From assembly GCF_030254645.1 (NCBI RefSeq), contig NZ_CP116346.1, positions 3,041,973 through 3,105,972 on the forward strand: DNA of 64,000 bases, in the 5' to 3' direction. Each line of letters begins with the position of its first letter. Position 1 is the stretch's first letter. Positions 8,925 through 16,900 of this stretch are shown here, one piece after another. Under the pieces are notes generated by a model. It ran no database searches, had not been told where the DNA came from, and saw nothing but the letters and a program-made list of their open reading frames with translations. Source of the stretch: Paucibacter sediminis. Its GTDB lineage: Bacteria > Pseudomonadota > Gammaproteobacteria > Burkholderiales > Burkholderiaceae_C. The translations under genes were made by a program, and so were the position numbers.

Positions 8925-10910
8925 ATGAGCAAGAAGGGCCAAGGCACGGCTGGCGGCACGACGGAGCGGCTGCGCTGGGAGCGTGCGCTGATGCGCCATC
9001 CGCGCCTGGCCCTGCCGCGCCTGCGTGCCGGCATGAAGGCGACCGATCCGGCCCGGGCGCGTGCCGCCCTGCTGGGCGCCTTCTTCGTGCTGGAGCGCTG
9101 GGGCCGCGCCGCCGAGCTGCAGGGCGAGCTGCAGGCCGAACTGCAGACCCTCAGGCGCGAGGTGGAGCGCCAGCGCTCGCTCAGCGAGGCGGCCGAACTC
9201 AGCGAGGCCCTGGGCCGCCTGCATTACCAGCGCGGCGACTATGTGCAGGCCTGCCAGGCCTGGAGCGAAACGCTCGACTGGGCCGAGGACGATTCGCGCC
9301 CCGCCTGCCTGGCGCGCATCGGCCTGGCGCACCTGTGCTATGCGTTGGGCGACTGGGCGCGTGGCGGCCGCGTGCTGGACCAGGCCGAGCTGCACTACGC
9401 CAGGCTGGCGCAAGACCCCTATCTGCGCGCCAAGATCGCGCTCAACCGCGCCGCCTCGCTGCGCGCCACCCAGGGCCCGCAGGCCGCACGCGTGGTGCTG
9501 GACGAAGCCCTGGCCGCCGCCCGCGAGGCCGGCCATGCCGACTACCAGGCCGAGGCGATCTGGCACCAGGCGCGCTGCGCGCGCGACAGCGGAGATGCCG
9601 CGCAGGCGCTCAGGCTCGCCGACCAGGCCCTGGTCTCGGCGCAGCGCTGCGGTTACCGCTGGCTGCATGCCCAGGCCGCGCTGCTGCTGTGCGAACTCAC
9701 CAGCGGCGAAACGGCGCTGGGCTGGGCCGGCCAGGCCCTGAGCCTGGCCGAGGCTCTGCAGTCGCGCCATCTGCAGGCGGCGGCCCATGGCCGGCTGGCC
9801 GACCTGATGCGCGAGCAGGGCGAGCTGGGCCCCAGCTGGCATCACCTGCAGCAGCGCCAGCGCCTCGAATCCACCCTCGACCAGGGCCAGCTGCCGACCC
9901 AGCTGGAGGCACTGGCCCGCTTCGATACCGATCCGCATGGCGCCGATGCGCTGCTGCTCTCGCTGGCCGGCCAGAGCTGGCCGCTCGATGATGTGGCCGA
10001 GTTCGAGCGTCAGTGGCGGGCGCTGCTGCCGCGCCTGGTGGAGGCGCTGGGCCTGAGCGGGATCGACCTGCAGTGGGAGCGGCTGAGTGAACGGCAGGGT
10101 GAACGGCCGGGTCAGCGCGCCGCCGCGCCGGCCGCGCCGGACGCCGCCCGGCTTGAGCTGAGCCTGCGCCTGGCGACCAAGCAGATCGGCCGCCTGCTAC
10201 TGTGGCGGCCCGCGGGCGCCAGCTGGTCGCGTGCCGACAGCAACCGGGCCAACCGGCTGGCGAGCTGGCTGGAGGGGCTGCTGGGGCGCCTGGAGCAGAG
10301 CCTGCAGCGCGCCGAGACCCAGGCCGCCGAGCATGCCGAACTGCTGGGCCTGGACCGCCTGCTGGCCGCGCAGCTCGATGCCTGGGGTCGGCAGCTGAGC
10401 CAGGCCGACGCGCCCCTGCAGCTGATCGCGCCGCCGCTGGTGCAACAAATGGCGGCGCTGGCGCAATACCGGCGCGACGCGCAGGACCAGCAGGTCTGCG
10501 ACTTTGTGCTGGCGAGCGAATTGGCCCAGCTGCAGGCCGTCTACGCGCCGCTGCTGCAGGCCCAGGGCTGCGAGCTGCGCTGCGAGGTGGCGCCGGGCCT
10601 GAGCCTCAAGCACCCGCGCGCGCAATGCCTGCGCCTGCTGAGCGAGCTGATCGCGCTGGCGCTGGCGCGCGGTGCGCGCCGGCTCAGCCTGGAGGCTGAA
10701 CCGCATGGCAGCGACCAGCTCTTGCGCCTGCGCTGTTGCGACGGTCTGGCCACGCCCAGAGCCGGGCTGGAGCTGTTGCAACTGCAGGCGCGCCGCCTGG
10801 GCGGCACCTGCCAGACACGCCCCTGGGGCCTGGAAATTTCGTTGCCAACGCAGGGCCTCAGCGCGCCCGTACCTGCACCGGCGCGGAGGGGGCGCAAGCG
10901 GGATCGCTAG
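8925..10910 (+). CDS. TPR protein with degenerate kinase-ATPase-like C-terminus
   Basis: A 661-residue soluble protein with no signal peptide. The ATG at 8925 is chosen because AAGAGGA lies 11 bases upstream; an open frame continues further upstream but has no start signal. Residues about 70-320 are helical TPR-like repeats (ALGRLHYQRGDYVQACQAW, IGLAHLCYALGDWARGGRVL and so on). Residues about 350-460 look like a weak sensor/GAF-type region. The last 100 residues resemble a NarX/DegS-type HATPase: a CLRLLSELIALALARGARR segment where the N box should be, and ARRLGGTCQTRPWGLEISLP like the domain end. The N-box asparagine and a phosphorylatable histidine box are not seen, so catalysis is doubtful. 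The gene is convergent with the glycosidase gene (58 bases between stops). Confidence 0.6.
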   Translation: MSKKGQGTAGGTTERLRWERALMRHPRLALPRLRAGMKATDPARARAALLGAFFVLERWGRAAELQGELQAELQTLRREVERQRSLSEAAELSEALGRLHYQRGDYVQACQAWSETLDWAEDDSRPACLARIGLAHLCYALGDWARGGRVLDQAELHYARLAQDPYLRAKIALNRAASLRATQGPQAARVVLDEALAAAREAGHADYQAEAIWHQARCARDSGDAAQALRLADQALVSAQRCGYRWLHAQAALLLCELTSGETALGWAGQALSLAEALQSRHLQAAAHGRLADLMREQGELGPSWHHLQQRQRLESTLDQGQLPTQLEALARFDTDPHGADALLLSLAGQSWPLDDVAEFERQWRALLPRLVEALGLSGIDLQWERLSERQGERPGQRAAAPAAPDAARLELSLRLATKQIGRLLLWRPAGASWSRADSNRANRLASWLEGLLGRLEQSLQRAETQAAEHAELLGLDRLLAAQLDAWGRQLSQADAPLQLIAPPLVQQMAALAQYRRDAQDQQVCDFVLASELAQLQAVYAPLLQAQGCELRCEVAPGLSLKHPRAQCLRLLSELIALALARGARRLSLEAEPHGSDQLLRLRCCDGLATPRAGLELLQLQARRLGGTCQTRPWGLEISLPTQGLSAPVPAPARRGRKRDR

Positions 10911-10968
10911 GTACTTGTCCGGTACGACAGTCGATGGCCCACGACACCCTTGGTGCCGGGTTCACCGA

Positions 10969-12768
10969 TCACCGTCCGAAGCCCGCGAATGTCTCGTGCA
11001 TCAAGAGCAGGTCGACGGCCGCGGTCCAGGCAAACGCCTTGTTGCAAAGCGGTGCACCCGAGAGCGCGTCGTAGTTCTCATAGAAGCCATCGGCTCGTTC
11101 GATCATGCCGATAAAGCGCCGGGCGATGTCGCGCGCCAGTTCGGGACGGCCACCGCGACGCAGTCCGTCGATGAGCAGATAGGTGGTGGGTGCCCAGATC
11201 GGACCACGCCAGTAGCCATCGGACGCATATCGGGGGCTCGCGGGCGCTTCGGTGGCCAGCCCATAGGGCGTGAGGAAGCGCCGCGCCAGCTCATCCGCCA
11301 GCTGCTCGAACACAGGCTTGTCCAGCCGCTCGCCCAGCACCAGGGGCATGAAGGGCAGCAGGCTGTCGCTGGTGGTGGTGGCCTGCGTATCCTCCACTCT
11401 CAGCACGAAGCGATCGCCGTGCCAGAGTTGGCGCATCAACCGGGCTTGGTGCTCATCGGCGCGACGGAACCAACCCTGCGCCTCATCTGCACGCCCCAGT
11501 TGCTCGGCGATACGCGCCAAGGCGCGCATCTGCAGCACCAGATAGGCCTGCAGATCGGGCGACTCATAACGAAGCTTCGGGTCGCCCAAGGCGGTGGCGT
11601 TGTCCCAGCCACTTTCCCAGCCGCTGTTTTCGCCGCCATAGGCCGGAAGGCCATTGCGGTTGGCATCGCGCTGCGCAAACCAGAACTCTGTCCAGCGCAC
11701 CAGCGGCGCATACACACGCTCCAGCTGCGGCCGGCTGAAGCGATGGCGCTCCATCAGCTTCAGCAAGGCCCAGCCATGAATCGGCGGCTTGGTGGCGCCA
11801 CGGTAGATCTCGTCGGGCAGCATGCGGTCAGGCAACTGGCCCCGCGCGTCCATATTGGCAAACGGGATCATGAATTCGTCCAGCGCCGCGTCCAGCTGCG
11901 TGAGCCCGAGCGCCAGGGCGACGAAGGCATGGTCCCAGGGCCATTCCGAATTCATGTAGGCCTTGGACTCCAGCACGGCCTGCGTAACGAACACATCGTC
12001 TTGCGGCGCGTGCAAGTTCCACAACGTCCACCACGCCGCTTCGGCCGTTCGTTGGTTGGCCGGGCTGACAGCGGGCATGTGCGCACGCCAGTCCGCCCAG
12101 TCGCGTGCAACGGCAGCCATATCAGCGGCAGGGCGCACGTCGAGGGGGGCGGGCACCACGCCCCGAGCCATGCGGATCGCTACGCGTAGCCGGCCCTGCA
12201 CGGGGCGGACGCGCCAATGCCCATCCACCTGCACCAGCGTGCCGGACAGCACCTGTACCCGGCAGGCCCATCCTTCCGAATCAACGGCAAGCTCGTCGCC
12301 GTGATCGCCGTGCACCGTATGCAGGGCGAGATCGGTGCGCGCCGGTGCCAGCTGAAGCTCAAAGCCGCGGCCGTCGATCACCGAGTCCAGCGGCCCCAGC
12401 AAGTAGACCTGGGCGGATGCGTCACCACCGGCGCCTGCCTGCACACTCAGGTGGCTGGGTTGCGCCGTGAAGGCCACCGGACGCGCCAAGCCGGCGGGCA
12501 GAAAGCCCAGATCCAGCCAGTCACCCCGCAGGTTGTACATGCGTGCGAAGTAGTAGCGCAGCGTGCCCTGCGCGGCGGTCGGGAACAGGGTCACCCAGGA
12601 GCCGCGGCGGCTGAAGTAGTTGTGGCGCAGATCGATCTTGAGAGGCTCGTCCTCCGGAACGACGGCCGCTGCCTTGGTGGCTGTGTTCAGCGCAGTGGCG
12701 GGGCTTGGGTGCACCAGCAGCAATGCGGCCGCCAGCAGGGCAGCGTGGATGAATCGGCTCGTGAACAT
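10969..12768 (-). CDS. Secreted GH63/MGH1-like glucosidase
   Basis: A 599-residue protein of the (alpha/alpha)6 glucosidase/trehalase-like superfamily related to YgjK and GH63. The ATG at 12768 is preferred because GGAAG precedes it at good spacing and it begins a clean signal peptide (MFTSRFIHAALLAAALLLVH, cleavage after PATA); a longer open frame upstream has no such features. A beta-sandwich N-terminal half is followed by the catalytic barrel with ESKAYMNSEWPWDHAFVAL, NSGWESGWDNATAL, DGYWRGPIWAPTTYLLIDGL and a terminal ENYDALSGAPLCNKAFAW, all typical of the family. Likely periplasmic, cleaving alpha-glucosides; the exact substrate is not readable. It is a single gene with its own upstream region. 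Confidence 0.82.
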   Translation of the reverse strand: MFTSRFIHAALLAAALLLVHPSPATALNTATKAAAVVPEDEPLKIDLRHNYFSRRGSWVTLFPTAAQGTLRYYFARMYNLRGDWLDLGFLPAGLARPVAFTAQPSHLSVQAGAGGDASAQVYLLGPLDSVIDGRGFELQLAPARTDLALHTVHGDHGDELAVDSEGWACRVQVLSGTLVQVDGHWRVRPVQGRLRVAIRMARGVVPAPLDVRPAADMAAVARDWADWRAHMPAVSPANQRTAEAAWWTLWNLHAPQDDVFVTQAVLESKAYMNSEWPWDHAFVALALGLTQLDAALDEFMIPFANMDARGQLPDRMLPDEIYRGATKPPIHGWALLKLMERHRFSRPQLERVYAPLVRWTEFWFAQRDANRNGLPAYGGENSGWESGWDNATALGDPKLRYESPDLQAYLVLQMRALARIAEQLGRADEAQGWFRRADEHQARLMRQLWHGDRFVLRVEDTQATTTSDSLLPFMPLVLGERLDKPVFEQLADELARRFLTPYGLATEAPASPRYASDGYWRGPIWAPTTYLLIDGLRRGGRPELARDIARRFIGMIERADGFYENYDALSGAPLCNKAFAWTAAVDLLLMHETFAGFGR

Positions 12769-12838
12769 GGGGTTCTGCTTCCGGAGGGCAGCGGCCGGGA
12801 CGGCCATCACGGGCGGCATGATAGATAGGCCAGGGGCC

Positions 12839-12878
12839 AGCAAGTTCGGCGCTCGCTATGAAAATACTCGGACTTGCT
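12839..12878. promoter_or_regulatory. Inverted repeat upstream of the glycosidase gene
   Basis: AGCAAGTTCG (12839-12848) and CGGACTTGCT (12869-12878) are inverted copies with one mismatch in ten, 20 bases apart. The element lies 71-110 bases upstream of the glycosidase ATG, in an AT-rich pocket of the 230-base gap before the AraC gene. It could bind a dimeric regulator; no specific one is proposed. The rest of that gap shows nothing recognisable. Confidence 0.35.
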
Positions 12879-12998
12879 ATCTCCAAATGGCAAGCCTCGC
12901 CGCCTGTCTTTGCCCCGGCGCGACCAGGGTTGGAAGACAAGGCGTGGATCCGCCGCGGGTCGAGTCCGGCGCTGCCGGCAAGGAAGTTGGGAGCGCCA

Positions 12999-14036
12999 CT
13001 AGCCCTTGCGCCTGGCCGCGCTGGGCGTCAGCCCGGTCCAGCGCTTGAAGGCGGCGCGGAAGTTGGCCGCCTCGCTATAGCCCAGGGAGGCGGCGATCTC
13101 GTCGTTGCTGAGCTGGGTCTGGCGCAGATAGTCCAGCGCCAGCTGGCAGCGCACCTTGTCCAGCACCTGCTGGAAGGCATTGCCCTCCTCGGCGAGCTGG
13201 CGCCGCAGCGTGCGCGAGCTGATCTGCCATGCCGCCGCCACGTCCTCGATGCCGGGAAAACGCCCCGGCGCCTGCAGCAGCAGGGCGATCAGGCGGCTGG
13301 TGACGCCGCGCGCCTGCTGGAACTCGGCCAGCAGGCGCTCGCAGGTCTCGCGCGCCACCAGGGCGGTGGCCGGGTTGCCCTGGGCCGGCACATGCTCGAG
13401 CCAGCTGGCGTCGAACAGCAGCTCGCAGCGGCCGTTTGCGCCGAATTCGGCCGGGCAGCCCAGCAGCTCGGCATAACGGGCCGCATGGGCGGGTGCCGGG
13501 TAGGGCAGGCAGACGACGCGCGGCCGCAAGTCGGTGCCCAGCACATCGCGGTGCAGGGCCAGCTGGGTGCCCAGCTGCCACTCCAGCACGAAGCGGTAGA
13601 GCGGCGAGCCTTCGCCGAGCCGGTAGGCGTCGCTGAACTGCCAGGCCACCTGCGCGCCGCGCTCGGCGAATTCCATGCCCACCAGCGGGGCGGTGAGGGC
13701 GCGGTACTTCATCGCCATCGCCACCGCCTCGCGCGCCGTCGGGCTGCTCAAGAGCGCATAGCCATAAAGGCCGAACTGGGTGATGCGCGCCGCCAGGCCG
13801 GCGCGCAGCGCCACATCGGCCTGGGGCGAGAGGCGCAGCGCATTGGCGCACACGCTCAGCAGCTGCTGGGCGCTGACGCGCAGCTCGGCGCGCTGGAAAT
13901 CGGCGCGCTGCAGGCCGGTGCCGGCCAGCGCGGCCTCCGCCGGCACGCCCAGGCCCAGCAGGATGTCCACCAGGGCCTGCAGCTTGTGCGGCCGGTGGAT
14001 GCGCTCGTCGAGCAAGGGAAAGTCTGGATGCTGCAT
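12999..14036 (-). CDS. AraC-family transcriptional regulator (PF12625 N-terminal type)
   Basis: A 345-residue regulator. The start at 14036 (MQHPDFPLLDERIHRPH) matches where relatives begin; an open frame runs further upstream without support. Residues about 15-200 form the PF12625-type ligand domain found in OruR/ArgR-like and lipid-catabolism AraC regulators (AVAMAMKYRALTAPLVGMEF). The C-terminal 90 residues are the double helix-turn-helix: IEDVAAAWQISSRTLRRQLAEEG and SLGYSEAANFRAAFKRWTG. It is divergent from the five-gene BASS-to-MFS operon across 139 bases, so it most likely activates that operon in response to its substrate (inference from arrangement). Confidence 0.9.
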   Translation of the reverse strand: MQHPDFPLLDERIHRPHKLQALVDILLGLGVPAEAALAGTGLQRADFQRAELRVSAQQLLSVCANALRLSPQADVALRAGLAARITQFGLYGYALLSSPTAREAVAMAMKYRALTAPLVGMEFAERGAQVAWQFSDAYRLGEGSPLYRFVLEWQLGTQLALHRDVLGTDLRPRVVCLPYPAPAHAARYAELLGCPAEFGANGRCELLFDASWLEHVPAQGNPATALVARETCERLLAEFQQARGVTSRLIALLLQAPGRFPGIEDVAAAWQISSRTLRRQLAEEGNAFQQVLDKVRCQLALDYLRQTQLSNDEIAASLGYSEAANFRAAFKRWTGLTPSAARRKG

Positions 14037-14175
14037 GTGGGGCAAAGTGTAGCCAGCTGTCCGGATTTCACCCGTTTGTGGCGTTTGCAACCTCGGCAAA
14101 GCGGGCGCCAGCCCCAACAATCGCCGCTCTACAGGCCCCGCAGAGGGCCTGCATCCGAACCCGGAGACAAAAAGC

Positions 14176-15105
14176 ATGCTCGCTGCCAACCCGCAAGCCA
14201 TCGATCTGGTGCGGCTGAACTTCAACCCGCAGGCCCAGTTGGCCCTCAGCCTGGTGCTGGCGCTGGTGATGTTCGGCATCGCGCTGGACCTGCATCTGGA
14301 CGACTTCAAGCAGGCGCTGGCCAGGCCGCGCGCGCTCGCGATCGGCATGCTCAGCCACCACCTGCTGTTCCCGGCGGCCACCTTCGCGATGATCCAGCTG
14401 CTGGAGCCGGCGCCCTCGATCGGCCTGGGCATGCTGCTGGTCTCGTCCTGCCCGGCCGGCCATATCTCCAACTTCTTCACCCACCGGGCGCATGGCAACG
14501 CGGCGCTGTCGGTCTCGATCAGCACGCTCTCGACCCTGGGCGCGATCGTGATGACGCCGCTCAACGTGACGTTCTGGGCCTCCCGGGACCCGGCGCTGGC
14601 GGCGCTGCTGCGCAGCTTCTCGCTGGAGCCGCTGCGCATGCTGCTGGAGGTGGGCCTGCTGCTGGGCCTGCCGCTGGCCGCCGGCCTCGCGGTGCAGGCG
14701 CGCTCGCCCGCGCTGGCGCAGCGCCTGCATGGGCCGATGAAGCGCTTCTCGATGCTGGTGTTCCTGGCCTTCGTGGTGGGCGCGCTGGCGCTCAACTGGG
14801 CCATCTTCATGGAATGGGGCCGCTACGTGGTGCTGCTGGTGCTGGCCCACAACGCCATGGCCCTGGCCGGCGGCTATGGCTTCGGCCGGCTCGCGCGCCT
14901 GCCCGAGCGCGACTGCCGTGCCGTCGCCTTCGAGACCGGCATCCAGAACTCCGGCCTGGGCCTGGTGCTGATCTTCAACTTCTTCGGCGGCCTGGGCGGC
15001 ATGGCCATCATCACCGCCTGGTGGGGCATCTGGCATATCGCCGCGGGCATGGGGCTGTCGAGCTTCTGGCTCTGGCGCGATGGCCGCAAGGAGGTGGCAG
15101 CATGA
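14176..15105 (+). CDS. Bile acid:sodium symporter (BASS) family transporter
   Basis: A 309-residue inner-membrane protein with about nine to ten hydrophobic helices. Two family signatures are visible: SSCPAGHISNFFTHRAHGN (helix 4 crossover region) and AFETGIQNSGLGLVLIFNFF (helix 9 crossover). BASS proteins move bile acids, pantothenate, keto-acids or other organic anions with sodium; the substrate here is unknown. A GGAGA ribosome-binding site precedes the ATG. First gene of the AraC-controlled operon; its stop overlaps the next start by four bases (15102-15105). Confidence 0.88.
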   Translation: MLAANPQAIDLVRLNFNPQAQLALSLVLALVMFGIALDLHLDDFKQALARPRALAIGMLSHHLLFPAATFAMIQLLEPAPSIGLGMLLVSSCPAGHISNFFTHRAHGNAALSVSISTLSTLGAIVMTPLNVTFWASRDPALAALLRSFSLEPLRMLLEVGLLLGLPLAAGLAVQARSPALAQRLHGPMKRFSMLVFLAFVVGALALNWAIFMEWGRYVVLLVLAHNAMALAGGYGFGRLARLPERDCRAVAFETGIQNSGLGLVLIFNFFGGLGGMAIITAWWGIWHIAAGMGLSSFWLWRDGRKEVAA

Positions 15106-16088
15106 CGTCGAGAGTGCTTGTCACCGGCAGCGGTGGCTATCTGGGCCGGCAGCTGGTGGAGGCGCTGGCGGCCTCCAGCGAGCGGCCCGAGCTGATCGTG
15201 GCCATGGACCTGCGCGAGCCGCCGTCCGCGCAGCGCCTGCCCGGCGTGGTCTATGCCCAGGGCGACATTCGCAGCGCCGATCTGCAGGCGCTGATGCAGC
15301 AGCACCGGATCGACCAGGTGGTGCATCTGGCCGCCATCGTCACGCCGCCCAAGGGCAGCGATCGGCAGCTCGAGTACGAGGTCGATGTGCTCGGCACCCG
15401 GCGCCTGCTGGAGGCCTGCGTGGCCAGCGGCGTGACCCAGGTGGTGATCTCGTCCTCGGGCGCGGCCTATGGCTATCACGCCGACAACCCGGCCTGGCTG
15501 AAGGAAAGCGACCCGGTGCGCGGCAACGAGGAATTCGCCTATGCCTGGCACAAGCGCCTGGTGGAGGAGATGCTGGCCGACTACCGGCAGCGCCATCCGG
15601 CGCTCCAGCAGACCGTGCTGCGCGTCGGCACCATCCTGGGCGAGCGCGTCAACAACCAGATCACGGCGCTGTTCGAGAAGCCGCGCATCCTGGTGCTGCG
15701 CGGCGCCGCCAGCCCCTTCGTCTTCATCTGGGACCAGGACGTGGTGGGCATCATCCAGCATGCGCTGCGCACCCGCCAGGCCGGCATCTTCAATGTGGCC
15801 GGCGATGGCGCGCTGGGCCTGCGCGAGCTGGCCGCGCGCATGGGCAAGCCCTGCCTGGTGCTGCCGCCGCTGCTGCTGCAGATCGGGCTGGCGATCGGCC
15901 ACAAGCTGGGCCTGACGCGCTACGGCCCCGAGCAATTGCGCTTCCTGCGCTACCGCCCGGTGCTGGACAACCAGCGCCTCAAGACCGAGCTGGGCTATCG
16001 GCCGCGCAAGAGCTCGGCCGAGGTGTTCGAACTCTGGTGGGCGAGCCGCCAGCGCGCGCCCGCGGCCGGGCCCGAGGCTGCGCCATGA
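15102..16088 (+). CDS. NAD-dependent epimerase/dehydratase-like (extended SDR)
   Basis: A 328-residue extended short-chain dehydrogenase. The ATG at 15102 overlaps the BASS stop and is preceded by AAGGAGG (15089-15095). The NAD-binding glycine motif VTGSGGYLGRQLVEAL is at the N-terminus, the HLAAIVTPP strand near residue 80, a serine strand ISSSGAAYG near 120, and the catalytic YxxxK as YAWHK near 147. The C-terminal half resembles 3-beta-hydroxysteroid dehydrogenase/epimerase-type proteins. Expected to oxidise or epimerise a hydroxylated substrate of the operon; a sugar or steroid-like substrate cannot be told apart. Confidence 0.85.
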   Translation: MTSRVLVTGSGGYLGRQLVEALAASSERPELIVAMDLREPPSAQRLPGVVYAQGDIRSADLQALMQQHRIDQVVHLAAIVTPPKGSDRQLEYEVDVLGTRRLLEACVASGVTQVVISSSGAAYGYHADNPAWLKESDPVRGNEEFAYAWHKRLVEEMLADYRQRHPALQQTVLRVGTILGERVNNQITALFEKPRILVLRGAASPFVFIWDQDVVGIIQHALRTRQAGIFNVAGDGALGLRELAARMGKPCLVLPPLLLQIGLAIGHKLGLTRYGPEQLRFLRYRPVLDNQRLKTELGYRPRKSSAEVFELWWASRQRAPAAGPEAAP

Positions 16089-16891
16089 GGGCGGACTGGC
16101 ACGAGCAGGTGGCCGTGGTCACTGGCGCGGCGGGCGGCCTGGGCGCGGCGCTCGCCCGGCGCCTGGCCGCGGCCGGCGCGCGCGTGGCCCTGCTGGACCG
16201 CGATGGCGCCGCCGCCGAGCAGCTGGCGGCCGAGCTGCGCCGCGCCGGCCTGCAGGCCCAGGCCTGGGCCTGCGACATCAGCGAGCAGCCCCAGGTGCAG
16301 CAGGTCTTCGCCCAGCTGGAAGGGCAGTGGGGCGGGGTGACGCTGCTGATCAACAACGCTGGCATCGCCGCCCGTGCGCTGGCGCGCGATTGCCGCGCCG
16401 AGGTGGTGCGGCGCGTCATGGCGGTGAACTATTTCGGCGCCGTGCATTGCACCGAGGCGGCGCTGCCCGCGCTGCTGGCCGCGCGCGGCCGCATCGTCGT
16501 GATCAGCAGCGTGGCGGGCTTCTCGCCGCTGATCGGCCGCAGCGCCTATGCCGCCAGCAAGCATGCGCTGCATGGCTTCTTCGACAGCCTGCGCAGCGAG
16601 CTGCAGGGCACGGGCGTCGCGGTGACCCTGGTCTGCCCCAGCTTCATCGCCACCGGCATCGAGGCCGCGGCGCTGGGCGGCGACGGCAGGCCGCTGGCGC
16701 GCCGGCGCGATGTCAGCGGCGGCCTGGCCAGCGCCGACGCGGTGGCCGCAAGCATCCTGCACGCCGCCGCCCGGCGCCAGCGCCTGCTGCTGCCGAGCGC
16801 GACGGCGCGCGCCGCCTACCTGCTGAGCCGGCTCGCGCCGGCGCTTTACGAAACCCTGATGCGCCGCCGCGTCGGCGCCGAGTTCTCCTGA
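16085..16891 (+). CDS. Classical SDR-family NAD(P)-dependent oxidoreductase
   Basis: A 268-residue classical short-chain dehydrogenase. It shows VVTGAAGGLGAALARRL (TGxxxGxG cofactor motif), LLINNAGIAARAL (NNAG), VVISSVAGFSPLIG (catalytic Ser) and YAASKHALHGFFDSL (catalytic YxxxK). The acidic end of the second strand (ALLDRD) suggests NAD over NADP. The start overlaps the preceding epimerase-like gene by four bases, and the cytochrome/propeller gene follows nine bases later. A second oxidation step in the same catabolic route is likely (inference). Confidence 0.9.
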   Translation: MRADWHEQVAVVTGAAGGLGAALARRLAAAGARVALLDRDGAAAEQLAAELRRAGLQAQAWACDISEQPQVQQVFAQLEGQWGGVTLLINNAGIAARALARDCRAEVVRRVMAVNYFGAVHCTEAALPALLAARGRIVVISSVAGFSPLIGRSAYAASKHALHGFFDSLRSELQGTGVAVTLVCPSFIATGIEAAALGGDGRPLARRRDVSGGLASADAVAASILHAAARRQRLLLPSATARAAYLLSRLAPALYETLMRRRVGAEFS

Positions 16892-16900
16892 GGAGCTGCG

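Noticed and set aside
12858-16088. A 1,076-codon plus-strand open frame spanning the AraC gene
   Set aside because: Its first two thirds are antisense to the AraC gene or out of frame with the BASS gene; only the end (from 15102) is a real protein.
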